Shown one piece after another: positions 26,617 to 35,700 of a stretch of 64,000 nt of DNA. The position numbers were made by a program, and so were the translations under genes. The stretch's first letter is position 1. Each line of letters begins with the position of its first letter. The stretch is taken from positions 26,450 to 90,449 of the forward strand of contig NZ_JBBDHC010000014.1 in the NCBI RefSeq assembly GCF_037203605.1. Reading direction: 5' to 3'. This stretch comes from Denitratimonas tolerans. GTDB lineage: Bacteria > Pseudomonadota > Gammaproteobacteria > Xanthomonadales > Xanthomonadaceae. The notes under the pieces are model-generated. The model saw only the letters and a list, made by a program, of their open reading frames with translations, searched no databases and was not told where the DNA came from.

Positions 26617-27696
26617 CTACTTCAGTAGGCGAGCTGAAGGATTGTCTTCCGCTGCGCCTGCCTGAAAATACCCAATCACGCTCGCCACGGAGCGGTGCTC
26701 GGTCATCGCCATCACCGCCGGCAGCGGCACCCCTTGCTTACCCGCCTCAGTGACAAACCCCGAGCGCAGGCTGTGCGCTCCAAAGTCCCCCTCCAACCCC
26801 GCCAAGCGGGCCCGGCGCTTCACGATCGCGGCCACTGAGCCGGGGAGCAGGGCAGGGCCGACTCGATCCTTCCAGATCCGCCGGAAAATCGCCCCCTCGT
26901 GGATCCCAGCGGCCTCTAGCCAGGCCGCGAGCGCCTCGGCACTGCGTCCCAGGATCGGTTTATCCGGCGTCGAATCCGCCTTGACCCCCGCCTGCTGGGT
27001 CTTCGAGAATTCCAGCCGGTAGATATAGCCATCCGTGCCGACCTTGCGCAAGTCGCGCAGATCGGCGGCGGCGATCTCGCTGCGCCGGCGGCCGCCGCTG
27101 GCGAACCCGAAGCAGAGCAGGGCGCGATCGCGCAAGCCCACTAGGCTGTCATCACAGGTGGCCAGCATCGCCTCCAGTTCCCCCCGGGTGATCGCAGTCT
27201 TCTTGGTCGGCCGCTCGCCGCGCTTGACCGCGGCGCGCCGGGCGCGACTGAGCAGGGTGCGGACGCTGGGCAGTTCGCAAGGGTTGGCCAGGCGCTTGAG
27301 CTTGTGCGCCGTCGACAGCACGGCCACGCGCTGGACCACGGTCGAGAGCTTGAGCGGCCCGACCCTGGCCTTGAGTCCGGCGGCCACCAAGGCCTGGTCC
27401 AGGGCCGGCGGCAGTTCGCTGACCAGGCCGGTCTTGCTCTTGCGCTGGATGTGGTCGACCAGGAACTGGATCACCACCGCCTCGCTGACCGGCAGCGCCA
27501 GCTCGATCCCGTAACGGCCCTGGTGCCAGCCCGCCCAGTAGCGCAGGGCGGTGGCGTAGCTGCGGGTGGTGTTGGCCGCCGCGGCTTCGGCGAGCAGTTC
27601 ACGGACCGCGTCGGCGGCCTGCTGCGCCAGCTGTTCCGGCAGCACCAGCTGTGCGGCCGTCGCCGTAGTGGCGGGCAATGCGTTTTTTAGTTTCAT
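26617..27696 (-). CDS. tnpS: TnpS-like tyrosine recombinase (cointegrate resolution)
   Basis: A 359-residue tyrosine recombinase. The N-terminal core-binding domain reads 'NTTRSYATALRYWAGWHQG'. Catalytic residues: Arg in 'ASGGRRRSEIA', Lys in 'FSKTQQAG', His-x-x-Arg in 'GAHSLRSGFVT', His in 'MTEHRSVASV' and Tyr in 'IGYFQAG'. It is divergent from a KfrA-like coiled-coil gene about 100 bp away, the arrangement of tnpS and tnpT in Tn4651-type Tn3-family transposons, where the recombinase resolves cointegrates at a site in the gap. No transposase is in the window, so the rest of the transposon is lost or lies elsewhere. A stand-alone integrase is the alternative. Confidence 0.8.
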   Translation of the reverse strand: MKLKNALPATTATAAQLVLPEQLAQQAADAVRELLAEAAAANTTRSYATALRYWAGWHQGRYGIELALPVSEAVVIQFLVDHIQRKSKTGLVSELPPALDQALVAAGLKARVGPLKLSTVVQRVAVLSTAHKLKRLANPCELPSVRTLLSRARRAAVKRGERPTKKTAITRGELEAMLATCDDSLVGLRDRALLCFGFASGGRRRSEIAAADLRDLRKVGTDGYIYRLEFSKTQQAGVKADSTPDKPILGRSAEALAAWLEAAGIHEGAIFRRIWKDRVGPALLPGSVAAIVKRRARLAGLEGDFGAHSLRSGFVTEAGKQGVPLPAVMAMTEHRSVASVIGYFQAGAAEDNPSARLLK

Positions 27697-27799
27697 ACTA
27701 TGTAATGTATACTACGAAATAGGGCATCTACTGGTGATAATCATCACTTATCGTTAGTACGGAATCAACAGAGTAGGGCGGCCGCGTAGGAGGCGTTCC
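27697..27799. promoter_or_regulatory. Divergent spacer, probable recombination (rst) site of TnpS/TnpT
   Basis: An AT-rich 103-bp spacer in GC-rich surroundings. It has direct repeats ATACTATG / ATACTACG (about 27696-27715), an inverted repeat GTGAT-AATC-ATCAC (about 27733-27746), and both gene starts. In Tn4651-type elements the resolution site lies exactly here. The crossover point cannot be read off. Confidence 0.55.
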
Positions 27800-28750
27800 A
27801 TGGCACGAGGCATCACTGAACACGACGTCCACACCGCCGCCGACGCGCTGGTCGCGGCCGGCGAGCGCCCAACCGTCGAACGGATCCGCGCGCATCTCGG
27901 CACCGGGTCTCCGAATACGGTGACGCGTTGGCTGGAGACTTGGTGGCGGGCACTCGGCCTGCGTCTGGACGGGCACCAGGCGCGATTGCACTTGCCAGAG
28001 GCCCCGGAGGCTGTCGCCCGCGCGGCAGGACAGTGGTGGAACCTGGCGCTAGAAGCGGCCAAAGCGAGTCTTGAGGAGGAGCTTTCGGTCGAGCGTGCGG
28101 CCCTTCAGTCCGATCGAGATGCCCTACAGCAAGCGCGCAAGGCGTTGGATGCCGAAGCGGCGGCACTTCGTACTGACAAGGAAGCTGCCCTGGCGGCCAA
28201 GCGACTTGCCGAAGCGCAATCGACAGAACAAGCGAGGCTCATTACACGGCTCGAGGCCCAGATCGAAGAACTCACGGGACTGCGCGACGCGGCCGGTAAG
28301 CGAGAGGCTGAAATCGAAGCAGCCAGGCAAGCACTCGAACAACGACTTCAGACACTGCAGAAAGCCGCTGACACGGAACGTGAGGGGTTTCTGGTGCACA
28401 TTCGCTCTGTCGAAGATCGGGCCAACACGGAGATCGATCGCATGCGTCAGGAAGCGAAGGACCTGCAGGGCCAGCTTAAAGAGCTCGGTCGAACACACAC
28501 TGCAGCCGAGAAAGCTGCGCGTCAGTCGCTTGACAAAGCCATCGCTGAAGCCAAAGACGCTCAGCGAGAACTGAGTCTTCAGCGAACCCGTGCGGAATCA
28601 GCTGAGAGTCGGCTTGGCCAGCTCCAGGAAGTGTCCGCTGCCGTGGAAGCCGCAATTCGTCGGGCAGGGGCTGCGCCAAGAGAGAATTCGGGGCGAAAAG
28701 ACGCCCCATCCACGCCAAGGAAGCGATCTAAGATTGCCAGTGGCAAATAG
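27800..28750 (+). CDS. tnpT: TnpT-like KfrA-family DNA-binding coiled-coil protein
   Basis: A 316-residue protein. Residues 1-60 form a KfrA_N helix-turn-helix ('GITEHDVHTAADALVAAG', 'TGSPNTVTRWLETWW'). Residues about 90-290 are a continuous coiled coil rich in Ala, Glu, Gln and Arg, and the tail is basic ('KDAPSTPRKRSKIAS'). It is the expected partner of the divergent TnpS recombinase in Tn4651-type cointegrate resolution, binding the site next to the crossover. The spacing (RBS AGGAGG, start 27800) is clear. Plasmid KfrA itself is the alternative, but the divergent recombinase makes TnpT more likely. Confidence 0.8.
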   Translation: MARGITEHDVHTAADALVAAGERPTVERIRAHLGTGSPNTVTRWLETWWRALGLRLDGHQARLHLPEAPEAVARAAGQWWNLALEAAKASLEEELSVERAALQSDRDALQQARKALDAEAAALRTDKEAALAAKRLAEAQSTEQARLITRLEAQIEELTGLRDAAGKREAEIEAARQALEQRLQTLQKAADTEREGFLVHIRSVEDRANTEIDRMRQEAKDLQGQLKELGRTHTAAEKAARQSLDKAIAEAKDAQRELSLQRTRAESAESRLGQLQEVSAAVEAAIRRAGAAPRENSGRKDAPSTPRKRSKIASGK

Positions 28751-28762
28751 CGTCGTGGCCTC

Positions 28763-29185
28763 ATGACCCTGCAACTTCCTCCAGACACACCAGCCTCCGC
28801 AGCCCGGCGTCGTGCGCTCTACGGCGCGTGGGAATCCGAAGGAGTCATCGTGCGGAAGCTGACGGACCTGAGAGCCCTATCCAGCGAAGGTCGCGTCTTG
28901 GCCGTTTGGGTGCGCGAGGTTGGCGAACACCGGTATCCCGGCTTCCAGTTTGATGCTCAGGGACACTTGATCCCCCAGATGACGCTGCTCCTGGATCTAT
29001 TGCGAGGTCCGGGCGGCCTGACCGATGAAGCGAACCAATCTGGCTGGCTAGAGGTGGAGTGGCTCTACGCACCCCATGTGTTGCTGGATGGCAGGTCGCC
29101 TGCGGAGTGCTTTACTGCAGATCCTTAGCGTGTTCTGGCGGTGGCTAGGGAGGAATTCGGGCAGGATCGCGTCAGCCAGTACTGA
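28763..29185 (+). pseudogene. ParS/MbcA-type antitoxin gene with internal stop
   Basis: The frame starts 12 nt after tnpT ('MTLQLPPDTPASAARRRAL') and meets TAG at 29126-29128. Reading through, it continues in frame as 'RVLAVAREEFGQDRVSQY' to TGA at 29183-29185. The combined 140 residues resemble the Xre/MbcA/ParS toxin-binding domain ('HRYPGFQFDAQGHLIPQM', 'APHVLLDGRSPAECFTADP' then 'RVLAVA'). The stop therefore cuts a conserved C-terminal helix. No RES-type toxin follows. It is either a decayed antitoxin or a natural stop leaving a shorter protein of 121 residues. Confidence 0.65.
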
Positions 29186-29566
29186 GTCATCCAGACGGCG
29201 AGTGGGCGTGCGAATGACCATCATGGCCCCGAGTTCACTGCGTCGATTGCGTTCTTGGCACGACGTTGCTCGCACAAATCCAGCGCGGCGTGCTTTTCAC
29301 TGCGCGGATGGTCGGTAGTTACCGAACATGTGTCCCGTATTTTTCCGCGGCAGACAATCGTGGAAGACAACCTTGGCCTCGCTGCCGGCATTGCATTGAG
29401 CAGGCCCATCGCGCGTGGATCCCCCCAGGCCGAGCAAACCGGCTCTGCGACGGCGGTGTCCGGCAGCCGTTCAAGGCATAACCTCGATAACGAACCGACC
29501 TGGATTGCTGTCGAAATTGTCGGGCGGGCGTCGGCGATATATCCCATAGTTTACATAATATACATT
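29186..29566. other. Decayed mobile-element segment without a gene
   Basis: Frames here are short and do not resemble known proteins. Composition varies, with an AT-rich end (29540-29566) that runs into the dif-like site. It looks like junction debris between the TnpS/TnpT module and the Xer-related element. Confidence 0.45.
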
Positions 29567-29575
29567 ATGGATCAA
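29548..29575 (-). other. dif-like XerC/XerD recombination site
   Basis: The minus strand contains CATAATGTATATTATGT, identical over 17 bases to the core of the E. coli dif site (end of the XerC arm, TGTATA centre, start of the XerD arm). The remaining XerD arm agrees at most positions, while the outer XerC arm diverges, as in attachment sites of integrative elements that exploit Xer. The site overlaps the ATG of the following gene. Confidence 0.65.
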
Positions 29576-29872
29576 TCCAAACAGCCCGAACCGCGCCGCG
29601 CCACCACCGGCACGCGCGTCAAGTCCATGCGCCACAAGGCGATTCTTGCCGAGCGCTTCCGGCACGCCCGGCGCGCCTGCTGGCTGACCGTGCCGCGGGC
29701 CGCGAAACTTCTGCATGTCAGCGTGCGCACCGTACATAACTGGGGGGCCGGCATCGTGGCGGCCTGCTCTCCGAGGCGTGGGCCGGCGCTGGCGCTTGCT
29801 CGTATGCTGCAGCCCGGCGTGAATCTGGGGCTCCTGCAGAAAGCAGGCGTGCCAATCCGACTTCGCCAGTGA
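29567..29872 (+). pseudogene. Truncated helix-turn-helix gene, Xer activation factor-like (VC1465 type)
   Basis: A 101-codon frame starts in the dif-like site ('MDQSKQPEPRRATTGTR'). Residues about 27-62 ('AILAERFRHARRACWLT', 'AAKLLHVSVRTVHNW') match the helix-turn-helix proteins of Xanthomonadaceae filamentous elements named as VC1465-family Xer recombination activation factors. After 'HNWGAG' the usual continuation is replaced by unrelated sequence from a run of six G, so the protein is broken there. With the dif-like site this suggests a remnant of an IMEX (integrative mobile element exploiting Xer). Confidence 0.6.
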
Positions 29873-30211
29873 CAAGTGCAGCAGTCTCCGCGCCACCTTG
29901 CCGCTCGTCTACTTGGTCGGTGTCTTCCCCGGTGCCGCGTCGCGGTGGTGTCTGGCCATTCGACGAATCGTAACGCCACCACCTGTCACCTGGCGATATC
30001 ATGAACAGTCCTGCCCGCTCCCGTGTCGCAGCTTGCGGCTGCGGTTGCCTGTCGACTCGCCTCCTCGAATCAAGCCCTGCGGCCTCGTCAGCTACGGCGG
30101 CGTCTCCGGTGGCCTGTACACGCCGCGATTTTCCGCGCCAGGAGTGCGCGGGAGCAGACACAGACGGCCGTGGGCTGAACGCGCACCGGTCGAAACACCC
30201 AAGGAGGCGTC
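29873..30211. other. Intergenic segment before the patatin gene
   Basis: About 340 bases with no supported gene. The frame through 30001-30200 is Cys/Ser/Arg-rich shadow sequence with no family likeness. The patatin ribosome site (AAGGAGG, about 30200) is at the end. This seems to be where accessory DNA gives way to ordinary chromosome. Confidence 0.5.
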
Positions 30212-31204
30212 ATGGCACCCCGAAAACCCCGTATCGGCCTGGCCCTCGGCAGCGGCTCCGCGCGCGGCTGGTCGCACATCGGCGTGATCCGCGCGCTCGA
30301 GCGCGCCGGCATCGTCCCCGACGTGGTTTGCGGAACCTCGATCGGCGCGCTGGTCGGCGCCACCTACGCCGCCGGCAAGCTCGACTGGCTGCACGACTGG
30401 GTCTCGAAGCTCAGCTGGCAAGGCGTGGTTGCGATGCTCGACATCCGCATGGGCGGCGGCCTGATCGAGGGCAGCCGCCTGATGCAGTTCTTCCGTACCC
30501 ATTTCGACGATCAGGGAATCGGGAAGCTGCCGATCGGATTCGCCTGTGTCGCGACCGAACTGGCGACCGGCCGCGAGGTCTGGATGCGCGAAGGCTCGGT
30601 GATCGACGCGGTTCGCGCCTCGATCGCCCTGCCCGGTCTGTTCACTCCGTTTCCATCCGAAGGCAGGCTGCTGGTCGATGGCGGGCTGGTCAACCCGGTG
30701 CCGGTTTCGCTGTGCCGCTCGCTCGGTGCCGATATCGTGATCGCGGTCGACTTGAACTGGGATCTCATCGGCCGTCACAAGCGCAACGCGATCACGGTCG
30801 ACGCGCCCGACCCCGGTCAGGCCGCGGGGATCATGAGCACGCTGCTGGGAAAGCTGCGGCCGGCCGAACGGAAGAACGGCGGGAAGGATGGCGACGCAGA
30901 CGACTCGCCCGGGGCACCGTCGATCCTGGACGTGCTTTCGACCAGCCTGAACATCATGCAGGTCCGTATCACCCACAGCCGTCTGGCGGGCGAGCCCGCC
31001 GACGCGATGATCCGGCCGCGCCTGTCGCACATCGCCGGGATGGACTATCACCGGGGTGCCGAAGCGATCGCCGAAGGCGAGCGCGCCACCGAGCTTGCGA
31101 TGCCGATGATCCTCGAGCAGCTCGGGGGCGCGGAGATCTCCGTGCCGGCCCGACGCGAGGTGTCCAGGCCGGACGACCAGGGTCAGGGTCAGGGTCAGGC
31201 CTAG
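30212..31204 (+). CDS. Patatin-like phospholipase (RssA type)
   Basis: A 330-residue cytoplasmic Ser-Asp dyad hydrolase. The oxyanion loop is 'GSGSARG' (13-19), the nucleophile elbow 'GTSIG' has Ser43, and the dyad Asp156 is in 'VDGGLVNPVP'. Domain order and length match the RssA/YlbK family of lysophospholipase-like proteins. Residues after about 310 are low complexity ('DDQGQGQGQA'). It has a strong AAGGAGG ribosome site. The substrate is not defined. It converges on the RND outer-membrane gene with a GTAG-repeat pair in between. Confidence 0.9.
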   Translation: MAPRKPRIGLALGSGSARGWSHIGVIRALERAGIVPDVVCGTSIGALVGATYAAGKLDWLHDWVSKLSWQGVVAMLDIRMGGGLIEGSRLMQFFRTHFDDQGIGKLPIGFACVATELATGREVWMREGSVIDAVRASIALPGLFTPFPSEGRLLVDGGLVNPVPVSLCRSLGADIVIAVDLNWDLIGRHKRNAITVDAPDPGQAAGIMSTLLGKLRPAERKNGGKDGDADDSPGAPSILDVLSTSLNIMQVRITHSRLAGEPADAMIRPRLSHIAGMDYHRGAEAIAEGERATELAMPMILEQLGGAEISVPARREVSRPDDQGQGQGQA

Positions 31205-31211
31205 CCGCCTC

Positions 31212-31269
31212 GTAGAGCCGAGCTTGCTCGGCGGTGGTGGGCGTCAAGCAGCGGTGCAAGCTCCGCTAC
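31212..31269. repeat. Pair of GTAG-type palindromic REP elements
   Basis: The first element starts GTAG at 31212 with a 7-bp stem GCCGAGC-TT-GCTCGGC (31217-31232). The second is inverted, ends CTAC at 31266-31269, and has a weaker stem (AGCGG...CCGCT). GTAG-headed hairpins in inverted pairs between converging genes are typical of the SMAG family of Stenotrophomonas and relatives. The pair may also protect or terminate the two converging transcripts. Confidence 0.75.
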
Positions 31270-31274
31270 GCAGG

Positions 31275-32702
31275 CTATGGCTGGTCCCGGGGGGAATTCC
31301 AGCCGCCGCCCAGCACCTTGTACAGCGTCACGCGGTTGGCCTGTTCGGCCATTTCCACCGCGACCACCTGCTGCTGCGCCGCGTACAGCGTGCGCTGTGC
31401 ATCCAGCCGCAGCAGGTTGCTGTCCAGGCCGGCGTCGTAGCGCGCCTGGGCCAGGCGCTCGGCATTGGTCGCCGCATCCAGCAGGGTGCGGCTGGCCTCC
31501 TGCTGTTCGCGCAGGGTTTCGGTCAGCGCCAGCGCATCCGCCACTTCGCGGAAACCGCTCTGGATCGCCTTCTCGTACTGTGCCAGCGCGATCCCGCGAT
31601 CGGCTTTGGCCATGCCCAGCGCGGCACGCAGGCGGCCGCCCTGGAAGATCGGTAGATTGATCTGCGGCATGAAGGTCCATATCGAGGTGCCGCTCTCGAA
31701 CAGGCCCGACAGCTCGTTGCTGGCCGAACCGATGCTGCCGGTCAGCCGGATCGATGGGAAGAACGCGGCGCGCGCGGCACCGATGTTGGCGTCGGCACCC
31801 AGCAGCCGGTGTTCGGCGGCGATGATGTCCGGACGACGCAGCAGGACTTCCGCCGGCAGTCCGGCCGGCAGCTGGCCGCTGACGGTGACTTCATCGACCA
31901 TGCCGTCCGGCAGCAGGCGCGGCTCCAGCGTGACGCCGGCCAGCAGATTCAGACCGTTGAGATCGCGCTGCACCTGGCCGGAAAGGCGCGCCACTTCGGT
32001 CCGCGCCGAGGCGACCTGGGTGCGGGTCTGCTCCAGCACCAGCTGCGAAACCGCGCCCAGTTCGCGCCGCGCCCGGTTCAGTTCCAGGGACTCCTCGTAG
32101 GTGCCCAGGGTGGCCTGCGCGATGCGCAACTGCTCGCGGTCCGCAGCCAGCGTCAGCCAGGCGTAGGCGATTTCGGCCACCAGCGCCAGCTGCGCGCTGC
32201 GCTGCGACTCCTCACTGGCCAGATACTGCTGCAGCGCGGCCTGGCTGAGGTTGCGCACGCGCCCGAACAGGTCCAGCTCGAACGCGGTCACGCCCAGTCC
32301 GACGCTGAAGTCTTTCTGCTCCAGTAGCGGATTGTCGGCACCCACGCGAGTCATCTGCGCGTTGACGCCCAGGTTCGGGAAGCGGTCGGCGCGCTGGATG
32401 CGGTGCTGGGCGCGGGCACGCTCGACGTTGAGGATCGCCACGCGCAGATCGCGGTTGTTTTCCAGCGCCAGCCCGATCAGCTCCCGCAGCCGCGGGTCGG
32501 TGAAGAAATCGTGCCAGCCGATGTCCGGCAGCGCGCTGCCGGATGCGCCCTCCCCCGCTGTCACGGTGGTTGCCGGCAGCGGCCAGTGCGCCGGGATCGC
32601 GGCATCGGCTTGCGCCACGCTGTCGCGCGGTGCCAGCGTGGCGCAGCCGGAGGCCAGCACCACGATGGCCACGGCCAGCGTCCGGGTCAGAAAATCATTC
32701 AT
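31275..32702 (-). CDS. NodT-family outer-membrane lipoprotein of RND efflux
   Basis: A 475-residue outer-membrane factor of the OprM/SmeF type. Lipobox 'VLASGC' (Cys20), then two outer-membrane efflux repeats, with 'LLRRPDIIAAEHRLLGADA' and 'FPSIRLTGSIGSAS' near the middle and 'YKVLGGGWN' at the C-terminus, all typical of NodT proteins. The start at 32702 overlaps the permease stop by 8 nt. It is third in the adaptor-permease-channel operon and completes an export path from inner membrane to outside. An upstream 8-residue extension is possible but unnecessary. Confidence 0.9.
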   Translation of the reverse strand: MNDFLTRTLAVAIVVLASGCATLAPRDSVAQADAAIPAHWPLPATTVTAGEGASGSALPDIGWHDFFTDPRLRELIGLALENNRDLRVAILNVERARAQHRIQRADRFPNLGVNAQMTRVGADNPLLEQKDFSVGLGVTAFELDLFGRVRNLSQAALQQYLASEESQRSAQLALVAEIAYAWLTLAADREQLRIAQATLGTYEESLELNRARRELGAVSQLVLEQTRTQVASARTEVARLSGQVQRDLNGLNLLAGVTLEPRLLPDGMVDEVTVSGQLPAGLPAEVLLRRPDIIAAEHRLLGADANIGAARAAFFPSIRLTGSIGSASNELSGLFESGTSIWTFMPQINLPIFQGGRLRAALGMAKADRGIALAQYEKAIQSGFREVADALALTETLREQQEASRTLLDAATNAERLAQARYDAGLDSNLLRLDAQRTLYAAQQQVVAVEMAEQANRVTLYKVLGGGWNSPRDQP

Positions 32703-35700
32703 GACTGGATGCTCCTTCAGCCGCATCGCCGCGCTCGGGTTTGTCGCGCTTGAAGATCATCTGGATCACGACGAAGAACAGCGGGATGAAGAACACGCCC
32801 AGGCCGGTACCCACGAGCATGCCGCCGACCACGCCGGTACCGATCGCGTTCTGCGCGCCGGAGCCGGCACCGTTGGCCATCGCCAGCGGCAGCACGCCCA
32901 GGCCGAAGGCCAGCGAGGTCATGATGATCGGGCGCAGGCGGTCGCGCACGGCCTGCATCGTTGCCGCGATCAGCTCCATGCCGCTCTCCAGATTGGCCTT
33001 GGCGAATTCCACGATCAGGATGCCGTTCTTGCTGGTCAGCCCCACCGTGGTCAGCATCGCCACCTGGAAGTAGACGTCGCGCTCCATGCCGCGCAAGGTG
33101 TTGGCCAGCACCGCGCCGAGGATGCCCAGCGGTGCCACCAGCAGCACCGCGGTCGGCACCGACCAGCTTTCGTAAAGCGCCGCCAGGCACAGGAACACGA
33201 TCAGCAGCGACAGCGCGTACAGCATCGGCGTCTGCGCGCCGGCCTCGCGTTCCTGATACGACACTGCGGTCCACTCGAGGCCGAAGCCCGGTGGCAGCTG
33301 TGCGGCCAGGCGCTCGACTTCAAGCATCGCATCGCCCGAGGCCACGCCGGGCGCGGCTTCGCCCTGGATTTCGACCGCCGGCACGCCGTTGTAGCGCTCC
33401 AGACGCGGCGAGCCCCAGTCCCAGCGCGAACTGCCGAAGGTGGTGAACGGCACCATCTCGCCGACGTTGTTCTTCACCGACCACAGGTCGAAATCCTCCG
33501 GCGTCATGCGGAACGGCGCATCGGCCTGCACGTAGACGCGCTTGACCCGGCCGCGATCGATGAAGTCGTCGATGTACTGCCCGCCCCAGGCCGCGGCCAG
33601 CGTCGCATTGATCGCGTCCTGGGTCAGGCCCAGCGCGCCGGCCTTGGCCACGTCCACGTCGATGCGCAGCTGCGGCGTGTCTTCCTGGCCGTTGGGACGC
33701 ACGTTGACCAGCATCGGGCTTTGTCCGGCCATGCCGAGGAACTGGTTGCGCGCGTTGATCAGCGCATCGTGGCCGAGGCCGGCATTGTCCTTGAGGTAGA
33801 AGGCATAGCCGCTGGCCACGCCGAGTTCCGGCATCGCCGGTGGCGAGAACACGAAGATCATCGCGTCCTTGATCTGGCTCAGCGCGGCCATGCCGCGCCC
33901 GGCCACCGCCGCGGCGCTGGATGCAGGATCGGTGCGCTCGCTCCAGTCGGTCAGCTTGACGAAGGCCATGCCGGTGTTCTGGCCCATGCCGGCGAAGCTG
34001 AAGCCCTGCACCGAGAATACCGATTCCACCACGTCCGATTCGTTTTCCAGGAAGTGCTTCTCGAAGCGCTCGATCGATTCCACCGTGCGCTGCTGGGTGG
34101 CACCGACCGGGGTCTGGATCATCGCCATCAGCACGCCCTGATCCTCGTCGGGCAGGAACGAGCTGGGCAGGCGCACGAACATCACCGCCATCACCACGAT
34201 CATCGCCGCGAACACCGCCATGAAGCGCCACGGGCGTCCGAGGATGCCGCGCACGCCGCGCTGGTAGCTGCTGCTGGTACGGTCGAAACGGTTGTTGAAC
34301 CCGCCGAAGAAGCGCCCGAACAGGCCGCTGCCCGAATCGTGGCTTTCGCCCTTCTTCAGCGGCTTGAGCATCGTCGCGCACAGCGCCGGCGTCAGCACGA
34401 TGGCGACGATCACCGACAGCACCATCGCCGAGACGATCGTGGCCGAGAACTGCCGGTAGATCACGCCGGTGGAGCCGGACATGAAGGCCATCGGCACGAA
34501 CACCGCCGACAGCACCACGCCGATGCCGACCAGTGCGCCGGTGATCTGGTCCATCGACTTGCGCGTGGCTTCCAGCGGTGAGAGTCCCTCCTCGGCCATG
34601 ATGCGCTCGACGTTTTCCACCACCACGATGGCATCGTCGACCAGCAGGCCGATCGCCAGCACCATCGCGAACATCGTCAGCATGTTGACCGAGAAGCCGA
34701 GCGCGGCGAGCACGGCGAACGTGCCCAGCAGCACCACCGGCACCGCGATCGTGGGGATGATCGTGGCGCGGATGTTCTGCAGGAACAGGAACATCACCAG
34801 GAACACCAGCGCGATGGCTTCGAGCAGCGTCTTGATCACGCCCTGGATCGACACGGTGACGAACGGCGTGGTGTCAAACGGCACCACCGCCTTCATGCCC
34901 GGCGGGAAGTAAGGTTCCAGATCGGCCAGCGCGGCCTTCACCCCGGCCGCGGTATCCAGCGCGTTGGCACCGGTGGACATCGAGATCGCCACGCCGGTGG
35001 TCGGCTGGCCGTTGTAGCGCGACTGGAACTCGTAGGTTTCCGTGCCCATTTCCACCCGCGCCACTTCACCCAGACGCAGTACCGAGCCATCCGGATTGCT
35101 GCGCACGATGATGTCGCGGAACTGCTCCGGGGTCTGCAGGCGCTCCTGGCCATTGATCGTGGCGTTGATCTGCTGGCCGTCGATCGCCGGCGCGCCGCCG
35201 AGCAGGCCGATCGCGACCTGCGCGTTCTGCGCGCGGATCGCCGCGGTGACCTCGGGGATCGACAATCGGTAGGCGTGCAGCTTGTTCGGATCCAGCCAGA
35301 CGCGCATCGCATACTTGCCGCCGAACACCTGGATGCTGCCCACGCCGGGCACGCGACTGAGCGGATCGACAATGCTGGAGCCGACGTAGTCGGAGATGTC
35401 GATGCGGTCCATGCTGCCGTCTTCGGACACGAAGCCGATGACCTGCAGGAAACTGGACATCGACTTGGACACGTTGACACCTTGGCGCTGGACCTCCTGC
35501 GGCAGCAGCGGCATCGCCAGCTGCAGCTTGTTCTGCACCTGCACCTGGGCGATGTCCGGGTCGGTCCCGCTCTCGAAGGTGAGGGTGATCGAGGCCATGC
35601 CGTTGGATGACGACTGCGCCGAGAAGTACATCAGGCCATCCAGGCCCTTCATGTTCTGCTCGATGACCTGGGTCACCGAGTCCTCCAGCACCTGCGCCGA

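Noticed and set aside
26555..26620. G-run near 26570 as a Tn3-family terminal repeat
   Set aside because: Only a short G-tract followed by CACC; no 38-bp repeat and no matching inverted copy was found in the window.
27690..27720. A second dif-like site in the tnpS-tnpT gap
   Set aside because: TATAC and TATG words are present, but the order and arms do not line up with dif; more likely part of the TnpS recombination site.
30001..30211. Small Cys-rich gene upstream of the patatin gene
   Set aside because: No ribosome site or family likeness; the frame runs into the patatin gene in another frame and looks like chance.
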